From: Coprothermobacter sp.
Lineage (GTDB): Bacteria > Caldisericota > Caldisericia > Cryosericales > Cryosericaceae
Length of the DNA stretch: 64,000 nt
NCBI GenBank assembly: GCA_013824685.1
Contig: PNOG01000013.1
Span: 1-64,000 of the forward strand
Reading direction: 5' to 3'
Shown: in pieces, positions 6,887 to 15,876 of the stretch
Position numbering within the stretch: position 1 is the stretch's first letter
How the letters are laid out: every line of letters begins with the position of its first letter
Made by a program: the position numbers and the translations under genes
Notes under the pieces: generated by a model
Database searches by the model: none
The model's input: only the letters and a program-made list of their open reading frames with translations
What the model was told of the DNA's origin: nothing

Positions 6887-8314
6887 TCAATTAGATACAG
6901 TGACACTGCTTGTCGCTACGAACGCCGTCGTTCCCGATGGCAGCATAATCCGGATTGCCCGTTTGTCCGCCGTCATTCCCATTGCAACGACGTTGTCACC
7001 CTTTTCAAGTACGGTCGTGGCGGTTCCGCTGAGACTCTCGTCGAGGTAGACATTGACAGTCTTGGAAGCGGTTACCTTGGCAAACGGCGCATACGTTGTC
7101 GATCCGCGCGCTATTCTGGCATATCCGCCATAGACCCAGCCGGTCTTTCCCTTTGCCTGACCGAGCCCCTTTGCCTGAACCCAGCCCTGACCGAGAGCCA
7201 GAGCTGTCCTTGTCTCCGTGGGGGCTGCCACTTCCAGGACCTTGCTGCCGATGGTAATGGGCCGGTCCCGGAACATAAGTCCCGTTTCGGTCGTCAGCGT
7301 CGCGCCGGGCTGCATGCCGGCGGCAACGGGTGCAGTGCCGCCCGTGAATTGATAGGCGAACAGCGATGGGGCGCTGCTCTTGACGATAAGCTTGGGGCTG
7401 CGCGAGCCCTCGACGTACTGCCACGTCTCATAGGTCAGTGGGGCGGTCTTGCCGTCGGCGCTCGTACCTGAACCATAGATGCCAAGTTCGTAGACAAGTG
7501 TCTTGCTATCGGTCGTCCGTGATGCGCCGCGCACGAAGGGCTGGAGGATGCCTGTTGACGTGGGTGGCGGAGTTACGCTCGTGACCTTGCCATCCTTGGT
7601 CTTGATGCCGAGGAACGCCCCCTTGGTATCCTGCATGGGGCCAAAGAATGTACCATCGGCAAACGTGACTCCTGTCGGGCCGAGAAACGTGTGAGCCGTG
7701 TCGAAGCCGAGACTTGAGGCGGCGATCGTCCAGATGCCGCCGGGAGAGACGATGAGAGGTGTCGATCCGTCCATGATCAGTCGCGTCGTCCGGTCAAACT
7801 GTTCTCTTGTCAGTGGAACCTGTGTCCAGAATGAGCCACTTGTCGTGCCTTCATAGCCCAGTGAAGTTATGGCCAGCTGCAGCAGCCGCGGAGTCGTCGT
7901 CGGCGAAGCCTCGACCAGCAGGACGCCACTCGAAGAACAAAGCAGTTTGGGCCACATCTCGGTTTTGCCCTGGCTGATCACAAGTTCCTGCTTGGACGCC
8001 AGTTTCCGGTCGACAGCCTTGTAGGAACCGTTGGCTTCGCTGGTCACGTAGACAAGCTCGCCTCCGGCGGGGTGCCAGTCGAAGGTGACGACCGTACCCA
8101 CCTTGGTCAGCTGTGTCTTGCGCCCGCCTACCCACTGCCAGAGGTCGCCCTTGTCCAGATACAGTCCGACATCATTCTTCGAGGGTCTTGCCGTGGTCCC
8201 CGGTGTGCCGTTCGAATTCAGGTTGCGTGCGACGAGGAACACAGACGCAGCAAGAACCAGGACAGCGACGGCAAGGAAGATGGCTTTCTTCTTGGGACGA
8301 CGGAATCTTCTCAT
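6887..8314 (-). CDS. Membrane-anchored SH3-like/beta-propeller-like protein
   Basis: 475 residues with a basic N-terminus and one membrane segment at about residues 11-29, so the rest is likely outside the cytoplasm. Residues 50-170 contain repeated short beta-strand patterns (WQWVGGRKTQL, FDWHPAGGELVYVTS) resembling TolB/WD-type propeller blades. The C-terminal 130 residues look like two SH3b-type repeats (MFRDRPITIG, then VNVYLDESLSG). The AGGAGGT site lies at the end of NrdD and the genes are 14 bases apart, so it is co-transcribed with NrdD. Why an exported protein sits inside an RNR locus is unclear. No enzyme motif is visible. Confidence 0.65.
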   Translation of the reverse strand: MRRFRRPKKKAIFLAVAVLVLAASVFLVARNLNSNGTPGTTARPSKNDVGLYLDKGDLWQWVGGRKTQLTKVGTVVTFDWHPAGGELVYVTSEANGSYKAVDRKLASKQELVISQGKTEMWPKLLCSSSGVLLVEASPTTTPRLLQLAITSLGYEGTTSGSFWTQVPLTREQFDRTTRLIMDGSTPLIVSPGGIWTIAASSLGFDTAHTFLGPTGVTFADGTFFGPMQDTKGAFLGIKTKDGKVTSVTPPPTSTGILQPFVRGASRTTDSKTLVYELGIYGSGTSADGKTAPLTYETWQYVEGSRSPKLIVKSSAPSLFAYQFTGGTAPVAAGMQPGATLTTETGLMFRDRPITIGSKVLEVAAPTETRTALALGQGWVQAKGLGQAKGKTGWVYGGYARIARGSTTYAPFAKVTASKTVNVYLDESLSGTATTVLEKGDNVVAMGMTADKRAIRIMLPSGTTAFVATSSVTVSN

Positions 8315-8328
8315 GGGGCAGACACCTC

Positions 8329-10380
8329 CTAGCTTTCAGGACGGGTTGCAAACGGGACGTCTTCAGAGGCAGGGCCCGCAGCTACCTTCTGTGCCTCGAC
8401 GACCAGATCTTCGTCGCACCTGGGGCAGAATGGATGATTGCCGGCGATGTACCCGTGTTTGGGGCATACCGAGAACGTGGGCGTTAGCGTGAAGTAGGGC
8501 AGTCGATAGCTGTTCGTGACTGCGCGCACCAGCTGCTTGGCCTGATCCGCGCTTTCCAGCCGTTCGCCGAGGAACAGGTGGACGACGGTGCCTCCTGTAT
8601 ATTTGACCTGAAGCGGGTCCTGGAGGTCAAGCGCCTCGAACGGGTCGGTCGTGTACGTCACGGGCAACTGCGTGGAGTTGGTGTAGTAGGGGTCGGCTCC
8701 GTTCTTGACGGCCTCTTCGTTTGCCACGATGATGTCTGGATACAGAGCCTTGTCCTGCTTGGCCAGCACATAGGTTGCTGATTCGGCGGGGGTTGCTTCA
8801 AGGTTATACAGCTGTCCACTTGCGTGCTGGAACTCCTCTAGCTTGCCCAGCATGAAATCCATGATCTCGAGCGCCAGACGTTGTCCGTCGGGTTCAGCAA
8901 TTGTGACACCGGCGAAATTGAGCAGGAGTTCGTTCATGCCGTTGATACCAATCGTGTTGAAATGGTTGGCCCAGTAGAACCCGTTGCACTGCTTGACTCC
9001 ATCAAGGTAGTGACGTGAATAGGGATAGAGTCCTGCCGTCGTCAGGTTTTCGATGATCTTGCGCTTGATTTCGAGCGACGTGCGAGCGACGTCCATGACG
9101 TGGGACAGGTGCCCGAACAGCTCGTCTCTGCTATGAGAGAGGTAGCCGATACGCGGGAGGTCGATGGTGACGACCCCAATGGAACCGGTGAGAGGGTTGG
9201 CCGCAAACAATCCGCCGCCTCTCTTCCGCAGTTCGCGCGTGTCGAGCCTCAAACGACAGCACATTGAGCGGGCATCGTCCGGATCCATGTCGCTGTTCAC
9301 AAAATTGCTCCAGTACGGGATGCCGAACTTGGCGGTCATCTCGAAGATGGGGTCATAGACAGGGTTCTGCCAGTCGAAGTCCTTGGTAATATTGTACGTG
9401 GGGATGGGGAACGAGAAGACACGGCCCTTGGCGTCGCCGGCAAGCATGACTTCGGCGAATGCGCGGTTGAACATGTCCATCTCTGGCTGGAAGTCCGCAT
9501 AGGTCTCGAGCACAGGCTTTCCGCCGATAATGGCTTCCTCGCCGGCCGTGGCGCCGTGCGGGTGCAGATCCAGGGTGATGTTGCTGAAGGGGGATTGGAA
9601 ACCCGACCGTGTGGGGACGTTCATGTTGAACACGAACTCCTGCACGGCCTGCTTGACCTCGTCATAGCGCAGGTGATCGTAGCGGATGAAGGGCGCGAGA
9701 TAGGTGTCGACCGAGCTGAACGCCTGTGCGCCGGCTGCCTCACCCTGCATGGTGAAGATGAAGTTGACCATCTGCCCCAGCGCCGAGCGGAAATGCTTGG
9801 CGGGCTTGCTTTCGACCTTGCCGTACACGCCTCCGAGTCCCCTCAGGAGAAGATCCTTGAGGTCCCAGCCCACACAGTAGGCTGCCAGGTATCCCAGATC
9901 GTGAACGTAGATGTCGCCACCCACGTGCGCGTCCCGTACTTCCGGCGGATAGACCTCGTTCAACCAGTACCGACTCACGACGCTTGTCGCAAGGTGCATG
10001 TTGAGCCCCTGAAGAGAGTAGCTGGTGTTGGAGTTCTCGTTGACGCGCCAGTCCAGTTTCTCCAGGTATTTCTGGATTGTCTCGCGGGGGTCAAGCAGTG
10101 TCTTGAGGTCGCGCAGCTTTCGGTGCTGCTCGCGGTAGAGGATATAGGCTTTGGCCGTCTTGTGATGGCGTGACTCCATGAGAGTCTGCTCGACGAGGTC
10201 CTGGATCTGTTCGACCGTGGCGATGTCGTCGGGGATCTGGGCGACGATAATGCGCGTCAGGCGTTCCGGTTCAGTCTCGTCGAATTCCTTCGTAGCCTTG
10301 CCGGCTTTCATGATAGCGATGCGTATCTTGGCTTGGTCGAAGGGTACTTTTTCACCTGTGCGCTTGATTACGTATTGCAT
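8329..10380 (-). CDS. nrdD: Class III ribonucleotide reductase, large part lacking glycyl-radical loop
   Basis: Anaerobic reduction of ribonucleotides to deoxyribonucleotides. I start at ATG 10380, giving 683 aa beginning QYVIKRTGEKVPF as in homologues; an ATG at 10419 is also in frame. Residues 1-90 form an ATP-cone. The barrel region follows with blocks such as FQSPFSNITLDLHP, GGGLFAANPLTGSIGVV and NFAGVTIAEPDGQ. Near the end is the metal-site segment CPKHGY...CPRC. Family members continue directly from there into the glycyl-radical loop; this protein instead has about 28 unrelated residues and stops. The missing loop is encoded separately at 6650-6847. Confidence 0.93.
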   Translation of the reverse strand: MQYVIKRTGEKVPFDQAKIRIAIMKAGKATKEFDETEPERLTRIIVAQIPDDIATVEQIQDLVEQTLMESRHHKTAKAYILYREQHRKLRDLKTLLDPRETIQKYLEKLDWRVNENSNTSYSLQGLNMHLATSVVSRYWLNEVYPPEVRDAHVGGDIYVHDLGYLAAYCVGWDLKDLLLRGLGGVYGKVESKPAKHFRSALGQMVNFIFTMQGEAAGAQAFSSVDTYLAPFIRYDHLRYDEVKQAVQEFVFNMNVPTRSGFQSPFSNITLDLHPHGATAGEEAIIGGKPVLETYADFQPEMDMFNRAFAEVMLAGDAKGRVFSFPIPTYNITKDFDWQNPVYDPIFEMTAKFGIPYWSNFVNSDMDPDDARSMCCRLRLDTRELRKRGGGLFAANPLTGSIGVVTIDLPRIGYLSHSRDELFGHLSHVMDVARTSLEIKRKIIENLTTAGLYPYSRHYLDGVKQCNGFYWANHFNTIGINGMNELLLNFAGVTIAEPDGQRLALEIMDFMLGKLEEFQHASGQLYNLEATPAESATYVLAKQDKALYPDIIVANEEAVKNGADPYYTNSTQLPVTYTTDPFEALDLQDPLQVKYTGGTVVHLFLGERLESADQAKQLVRAVTNSYRLPYFTLTPTFSVCPKHGYIAGNHPFCPRCDEDLVVEAQKVAAGPASEDVPFATRPES

Positions 10381-10467
10381 GCGTATCGCCCCCAAGTACT
10401 GCTGATGGTCTTGACTCATTCTGCGCCGGACACTTCAGACTGTCGCACCCTCAGCAGGAACATAACC

Positions 10468-10495
10468 ATTCTACGGTGGCAGGAGAGTGCGTCAA
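10468..10495 (-). promoter_or_regulatory. Promoter of the nrdD operon
   Basis: On the minus strand TTGACG (10495-10490), a 16-base spacer and TAGAAT (10473-10468) precede nrdD by about 85 bases. No NrdR box is seen in the leader. Confidence 0.5.
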
Positions 10496-10572
10496 GCATT
10501 GTGAAGATGCGGCTCAAGGGCTTGACAGAACCAAAATACCTGTTCTGGGAAGGATGTCCCGCGTCGAATTGT

Positions 10573-12111
10573 CTACGTGATTGTGACGGCGCGCGATTGG
10601 GAGGACCGCTTGCCCTCAATTGCGGTCTTGATGGCGGCGACAAGACTCTTGTACGCGTCCCGAGACGCAATGGCCTGCTGAGGTTGAATGTCCTGGTCAG
10701 AATAGCGGGCCCGGTAGAACGCTGTCACAAGGAGTTCCAGAGAAGACGCGACGGTTTCGGACCGTTCACGGGCTCGTATCACCAGCTCTTCGGGGGTCTC
10801 GCCACGGGCAAGAGAGAGAGGCAGGTCCTGAAGGGCGGCAACTCCCATGTAGAAAAGGGCGATGACAGCCTCGCGCGGGTTCGCAATCAGCAGAGCCTCG
10901 TCCAGGGATGCCATCCGGCGAATGGAAGCGGCAACCTGTCTCCGTTCCTGAGAGTCTGTAATGGTGCGCAGAAAGCCGTAGCGCGTTTCGAATGCTGCCC
11001 TCGAGAGGATAAGCACGACCATGAAGACGATGGCGACGGCAGCCGCCGAGGCGACGACGACACCAAGAACCTGCAGCCATGAGGGCACGGGGAGCGTTGC
11101 CTGGCGGAGCGCCTGGTCGATAGCCGCAGGCTGCTGGGCGCGGGCAAGTTCACCGATCCTGCCCAGTTGCTCATATAACTTGGCCAGTGCCGGTCCTCGA
11201 GGCAGTTGCAGACCAGAGACCAGGACAGCGGCGAGGGCGGCGGCGCCAAGGATGAGCAACGGAGGCGTCAGCATGCGCAGGACATGAGAGATCGGACTGC
11301 GGGTCAGCAGCATGAGAATGATGAGTCCCAGAACCAGCGTCAGCAATCCGAGGACAAGAGGCACGGCCCACGGCAGCAGCGTGCGTTCGAGGCCATACAA
11401 CCACAGTCGGAGCATCGGGGCGACATAGCGGACCGGGTTCCTGGATGACTGCTGTCCGCCTGGGACTTGACTCGATTGCTGAGGTGGCAGAGGCGCAGGG
11501 GCGTCCGGAAACAGAGAATGCTGGACGAACGTCGACAGGGGACCCTGGGCGGGAGAGCGGCCGACGGGAGAAGCACTGACGATGACGACAAGCAGGAAGA
11601 GACTGACCAGCAGGGGGAGAAGCGGACGGAGGCCGTTGCCATGAGGGACCTCTTGGCGGTTGGCCAGGAGGCCGGCTGTGCCTAGAATTGCCAGGGCGGC
11701 CGGCGCGATCCAGGGAGATCCCTGACCGGTCAGCGCGGCAGCGACGGCCAGCCATACGATGAGCGACGCAGTCTTCCGCGGAAAGGCACGCGACGTCACC
11801 AGTGCACACGTCGCCGCCGTCAATCCAGCGAACACGAGTGCCAGTGCGATGGAGGCAAACACGATCTCGGCACGGGGTGAGCGCAGCGTAAGGGCCAGGA
11901 GGGCGGCCAGTCCGCCGGTCGCTGCTCCCCAAGCCAGCCAGGTCGGCCAAGCGCGCCGAAAGAGCGTTGCGAAGGCGAGTGCCACACACGGCAAGGCTGC
12001 CCACCAGAAGGGAACTGCCGTGTGGGTGAACCACCACGCGGCCATCCCTGCGACTGCCGCTGCTGCGAATCGTTCCGGAAGGTTCCGCAGGTGCAGATGG
12101 GGCTCGTTCAC
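10573..12111 (-). CDS. DUF4129 family membrane protein (cassette 1)
   Basis: A 512-residue protein with about five N-terminal membrane helices, a long extracytoplasmic segment, two to three further helices near residues 240-350, and a cytoplasmic C-terminal DUF4129-like domain (SLDEALLIANPREAVIALFYMG and a YSDQDIQP motif). GTG 12111 is chosen because it follows the DUF58 stop directly, with GGGGA just upstream; the longer frame would run into the neighbour. DUF4129 proteins commonly accompany MoxR ATPases, DUF58 proteins and transglutaminases. No transglutaminase core is present in this one. Confidence 0.75.
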   Translation of the reverse strand: MNEPHLHLRNLPERFAAAAVAGMAAWWFTHTAVPFWWAALPCVALAFATLFRRAWPTWLAWGAATGGLAALLALTLRSPRAEIVFASIALALVFAGLTAATCALVTSRAFPRKTASLIVWLAVAAALTGQGSPWIAPAALAILGTAGLLANRQEVPHGNGLRPLLPLLVSLFLLVVIVSASPVGRSPAQGPLSTFVQHSLFPDAPAPLPPQQSSQVPGGQQSSRNPVRYVAPMLRLWLYGLERTLLPWAVPLVLGLLTLVLGLIILMLLTRSPISHVLRMLTPPLLILGAAALAAVLVSGLQLPRGPALAKLYEQLGRIGELARAQQPAAIDQALRQATLPVPSWLQVLGVVVASAAAVAIVFMVVLILSRAAFETRYGFLRTITDSQERRQVAASIRRMASLDEALLIANPREAVIALFYMGVAALQDLPLSLARGETPEELVIRARERSETVASSLELLVTAFYRARYSDQDIQPQQAIASRDAYKSLVAAIKTAIEGKRSSQSRAVTIT

Positions 12112-12112
12112 G

Positions 12113-13387
12113 TCAAATCCCCGACAGGACGCCAAGCGTGTCGTTGAGTCCAATGATGGACAGGTCGACACCTGCATCGCGCAGGACCTTCTGGGCAGAC
12201 CGCAGACGCTCGATCTGCACATAGTCCTGCATGAAATAGGGAGTCTTGTGCTCGTCGTAGTGTCGAAAACTTCCCTGCGGGAACAGGGCGATGGATAGCC
12301 TGGAGAACTGTGCTCGCATCCGGAGCAGTGTCCCGATTTCGTTCTCGGTCATTTCCTGCTGGATGAGAAACAGCTGCGAGCGCGAGGGGATGGCGAACTT
12401 CCGGGTCTGCAGGTAATCCAGGAAGACGGCTTTGGATGGATCGGGCTCGACGACCGACTGGGCGCGGGCGAGCAGAGACAGGCACTTGACGAGATGGGCA
12501 CTGCCGGTTCCATAGCCGCTGTTCAACTGTTCCCGCCCCAGGATTATCAGTCCGAAGGGCAGATGGGCGTCGCCGGCATAGTTCGCAATGGAGCCGGCGA
12601 CGGTGCACATATAGTCCTCAAAAACGTCGGTATCGAAGATCGGCGTGTGGCGCAGTGTCAGGTTGAGCAGGATGACGACGGTCTTGGAGGCGCTGGGGCT
12701 GAAGTCTTTTGCATATAGTGCCCCGGTATGTGCGGACACCTTCCAGTGAATGCGGTTCAGCGGGTCGTCCGCATACGGGTGAGTGCCTGTAAGCTGGCTC
12801 GTGTCGTAGTTCGGGGCAAAGCGCACGCGCTGTCCGTCGAGAGGAGATGTAAGGGCGATGCGTAGCCGGGGAAAGGAAAGTAGCCGGGGAAAAACGGTGA
12901 CACGCTGTGGACTGGATAACGCGCGAGACAGCGAGAACACCCGGAGGGGGTCCTGGATGGTCACGATTGTGTCACCTACTTGATAGTCCCCCCGCCGATT
13001 GGCCTCGAAGAAGACCATCAAACCGCTCGGAGCGTGTCTTTCATGTTTCTTGACCAGATAGGGTGGCAGGCACAGCGAGACGTCATAGCGTAGTGGGCTG
13101 CGTGCTCCGGTACCGGTCAGACTCACACTGACCATGTCCGGCTTGCCCATCATGACCAGCTGACGCCTGACGAGGACCGAGACGCCGGCCGTGTCGATCG
13201 AACGCATCATGACGACGGGCAGCACGACACTGTACAGGACGGCTGCACATGCGGTGAAGAACAGTGCATGACTTCCCAGGACAAGCCACAGCACGGCCAG
13301 CCCGGCCCCGAGAGTCAGGCCGCGGGAGGCGGTGCGGAAGCACCCCTCGCATTGAACCAACATGCTCGGGGGGAGGTACCGCTTCAT
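12113..13387 (-). CDS. DUF58 domain protein (cassette 1)
   Basis: 424 residues with two N-terminal membrane helices at about 25-65. The DUF58 signature sits near residues 180-220: TSPLDGQRVRFAPNYD, then DDPLNRIHWKVSAHTG. The remaining C-terminal part has the von Willebrand A-like layout expected for these MoxR partners (KTVVILLNLTLRH, later FLIQQEM). It overlaps the upstream MoxR stop by four bases (ATGA), so stoichiometric synthesis with the ATPase is likely. Confidence 0.85.
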   Translation of the reverse strand: MKRYLPPSMLVQCEGCFRTASRGLTLGAGLAVLWLVLGSHALFFTACAAVLYSVVLPVVMMRSIDTAGVSVLVRRQLVMMGKPDMVSVSLTGTGARSPLRYDVSLCLPPYLVKKHERHAPSGLMVFFEANRRGDYQVGDTIVTIQDPLRVFSLSRALSSPQRVTVFPRLLSFPRLRIALTSPLDGQRVRFAPNYDTSQLTGTHPYADDPLNRIHWKVSAHTGALYAKDFSPSASKTVVILLNLTLRHTPIFDTDVFEDYMCTVAGSIANYAGDAHLPFGLIILGREQLNSGYGTGSAHLVKCLSLLARAQSVVEPDPSKAVFLDYLQTRKFAIPSRSQLFLIQQEMTENEIGTLLRMRAQFSRLSIALFPQGSFRHYDEHKTPYFMQDYVQIERLRSAQKVLRDAGVDLSIIGLNDTLGVLSGI

Positions 13388-14334
13388 TGCTTGCTGTAGT
13401 CAGCCAGTTTGGGAATGGGGACGTTCTTGAGAGTATTGGTCACGACCTCGTTGGTCGTGACGCCCCGGAGACGGGCTTCAGCCTGCAGGATGAGCCGGTG
13501 TCCCGAGACGAACGGGAAAACCAGCTTGATGTCGTCCGGGATGACGAAGTCGCGACTCTGAAGATACGCGTACGCCTTGCTGAGACGCATGAGGTCGATG
13601 CTGCCACGAGGAGACAGTCCAAGGTAGACGGTATCGTCGTGCCGCGTGGCGTCGACCAGCGAAACGATGTAGGTGATCAATTCCGGCGCGATGAAAACGT
13701 CCTCGACCTCTTTCTGCATCGTCGTCAGGTCGTCACGTGAGATGATACGGACGTCGTCGCTGATGACCTTGACCCGGGCATAGAAGCCGGTGACGATCTC
13801 CTCTTCCTTCTCCTTGCTCGGATATCCAATCGTCAGTCGGGCCATGAAGCGGTCCAGTTGCGCCTCGGGCAACGGGAAGGTACCCTCGTACTCGATGGGA
13901 TTCATGGTCGCCATGACCACGAAGGGACGGTCCAGCTTGACGATGGTCCCGTCGATGGTGACCTGGTATTCGGCCATGGCCTCAAGCAGCGCGGACTGCG
14001 TTTTGGGGGTGCCGCGGTTGATCTCGTCTGCCAGCAGAAGGTTGGTGAAGATCGGTCCCCGTTTCAGCCGGAATTCCTGCGTTTTCTGGTCATAGACCGA
14101 AACGCCGGAGATATCCGACGGCAGGAGGTCCGGGGTGAACTGGATGCGCTTGAACTCCAGCCCAAGCGAGCGGGAGATGAGGTTGGCGAGTGTCGTCTTG
14201 CCCAGACCGGGGACGTCCTCGAGGAAAATGTGCCCGCCGGCGAGCAGCGTCGCAAAGGCGACATCGACGACCGTGTTCTTGCCGACGAAGTACTGTTCGA
14301 CGTAGGATATGGCTTTGTTCAGGTTTTCGTTCAT
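13384..14334 (-). CDS. MoxR family AAA+ ATPase
   Basis: A 316-residue chaperone-like ATPase. The Walker A motif EDVPGLGKTTLA lies near residue 42, Walker B LLADEINRGTPKTQSALLEAM near 105 (the RGTPKTQSALLEAM run is a MoxR hallmark), sensor 1 VMATMNPIEYEGTFPLPEAQ near 142, and sensor 2 SPRGSIDLMR near 232. AAGGAG lies eight bases before the ATG. MoxR proteins usually activate DUF58/VWA partners, for example by metal insertion or complex assembly. Here one MoxR serves three DUF58 proteins. Confidence 0.95.
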   Translation of the reverse strand: MNENLNKAISYVEQYFVGKNTVVDVAFATLLAGGHIFLEDVPGLGKTTLANLISRSLGLEFKRIQFTPDLLPSDISGVSVYDQKTQEFRLKRGPIFTNLLLADEINRGTPKTQSALLEAMAEYQVTIDGTIVKLDRPFVVMATMNPIEYEGTFPLPEAQLDRFMARLTIGYPSKEKEEEIVTGFYARVKVISDDVRIISRDDLTTMQKEVEDVFIAPELITYIVSLVDATRHDDTVYLGLSPRGSIDLMRLSKAYAYLQSRDFVIPDDIKLVFPFVSGHRLILQAEARLRGVTTNEVVTNTLKNVPIPKLADYSKQ

Positions 14335-14390
14335 GGTCAGCTCCTTCTGTAATGTTCTGTCTTCTTCATTGTAGGCCGTTCAGACCGAAA

Positions 14391-15866
14391 TCAACGGCCA
14401 CGCGCCGGTCGTCGCGAAGCCCGGGCTTCGTTGCGTATGCTGCGGACACTTGCTTGCAGGTCTTGCAGTGTGGCCTTGGCCACAAGCACGTCTTCCCCGG
14501 TGACGCTGGGACGGCTGTACCGCGCTTTGCCAAAGAGTGTTGCCAGCTGAGCCATTGCGTTCGCGCAGGCAGGGGCTTCGACCGCCACACGCTGTGCGAA
14601 CTCACCGGCGGTCTCTCCCCGTCGCAGGCGCGGCCCGATCGTCCCGACGACCTCGACGCCCATGGCAAACAACGCTGTAATACTGGTGACGGGGTCTTCC
14701 AGCAAGGCCCCCTCGTCCAGCGAAACGAGCCGGCGTACGGCCCGGATAACCTTCTTGCGCTCCGACCGGTCGAGCATCGACAGCAGGACCTCGTGACGGA
14801 ACTCAAAGACCATATCCCGGATACTGGCGACAATCGACACCAGAAGGAGACTGGCCCCCATCCAGTACACGCCGGCGACGATGGTCTCGAGCGTAGCCTT
14901 GATCTCATTGTTCTTGGGAGGCAGGACGTTGCGTTCCCTCAGTGCCTTGACGATGTCGTCGTAACTCTCCCCCGGGACACGTCCTGCCTGAGCGATGCCG
15001 TTCGAAATCTGCCCGGTCTTGGCTCCCGTGTAGACGATCGCAAAGATCAGAGCAGTCGCGACGACTGCGACAGGGAAGATCAATGTACGTATGGTCTTGC
15101 CCCAGGTGTTGTGAAGGACCGAGACGGAGACGATGACTGCGGCGATCAGCACTGCCATCATGATCGCCAGCGGGAGATACATGAACCCGAACAGCTCCCA
15201 GAAGTGCTCCTCCATGACGCGTCGCAGTGTAAGGGCAGGCAGGTTGACAGGCAATCCGCCCGTTCCCGCGGGTTTCGGTGTGGACGCAGGTGTCCCTGGA
15301 AGCAGCCATACGGCAGCTCTGGGAAGAGTAGGCGCCTGTACGATGGGGGAGGCGACTGCAGCCACAAAGACAACCAGGAGGATGATGAATCCAGGCAGAA
15401 GCCGCCTGGCTGCTCGTGGGTCGGAAGCGGTGACCGCGGAGAGCATCGATGCGGCCAGCATGACGGCCAGCACGATGGTGGCGATGAGGGGGTCCGTATT
15501 GCCAAGGACAGCGTAGCAGCAGGCGATGATGCTGATGCGGAGAAAATGGGCGGGCGACTCGGCGGCCAGCGTCAGGTTGCCGACAAACCAGAAGTAGAGC
15601 TCGAACAGCACAGTGAGCAGGAGAATAGCGAGAAGCTCCTGCAGGGTATGCCGGTCGGCAGTCAGCGCCAGGTAGATGATGATGAAACACGTCTCGAGAC
15701 CGTGATAGAGTCGGAAGAGTTTCTGGTTGCGATGTGGCAGCGCGATGTTCAGCAGAACGAGTGCCGCTACACCAAACCACCAGGGGACCGCAAGACGGGC
15801 AATCCAGAATGCGAGAAAACAGGCGGTATTGGCGATAATCAGCCGGGCGATGCGTGTCGTGTCCAT
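14391..15866 (-). CDS. DUF4129 family membrane protein (cassette 2)
   Basis: 491 residues with the same plan as its two paralogues: an N-terminal block of about six helices, a periplasmic loop with proline-rich TPASTPKPAGT, further helices, and a C-terminal DUF4129-like domain (LVSLDEGALLEDPVTSITALFAMG, RRGETAGEFAQR, then KARYSRPSVT). The AGGAG site precedes the ATG. Sequence divergence from the other two copies is large, so the duplication is old. Confidence 0.72.
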   Translation of the reverse strand: MDTTRIARLIIANTACFLAFWIARLAVPWWFGVAALVLLNIALPHRNQKLFRLYHGLETCFIIIYLALTADRHTLQELLAILLLTVLFELYFWFVGNLTLAAESPAHFLRISIIACCYAVLGNTDPLIATIVLAVMLAASMLSAVTASDPRAARRLLPGFIILLVVFVAAVASPIVQAPTLPRAAVWLLPGTPASTPKPAGTGGLPVNLPALTLRRVMEEHFWELFGFMYLPLAIMMAVLIAAVIVSVSVLHNTWGKTIRTLIFPVAVVATALIFAIVYTGAKTGQISNGIAQAGRVPGESYDDIVKALRERNVLPPKNNEIKATLETIVAGVYWMGASLLLVSIVASIRDMVFEFRHEVLLSMLDRSERKKVIRAVRRLVSLDEGALLEDPVTSITALFAMGVEVVGTIGPRLRRGETAGEFAQRVAVEAPACANAMAQLATLFGKARYSRPSVTGEDVLVAKATLQDLQASVRSIRNEARASRRPARGR

Positions 15867-15876
15867 GATGGTCTCC

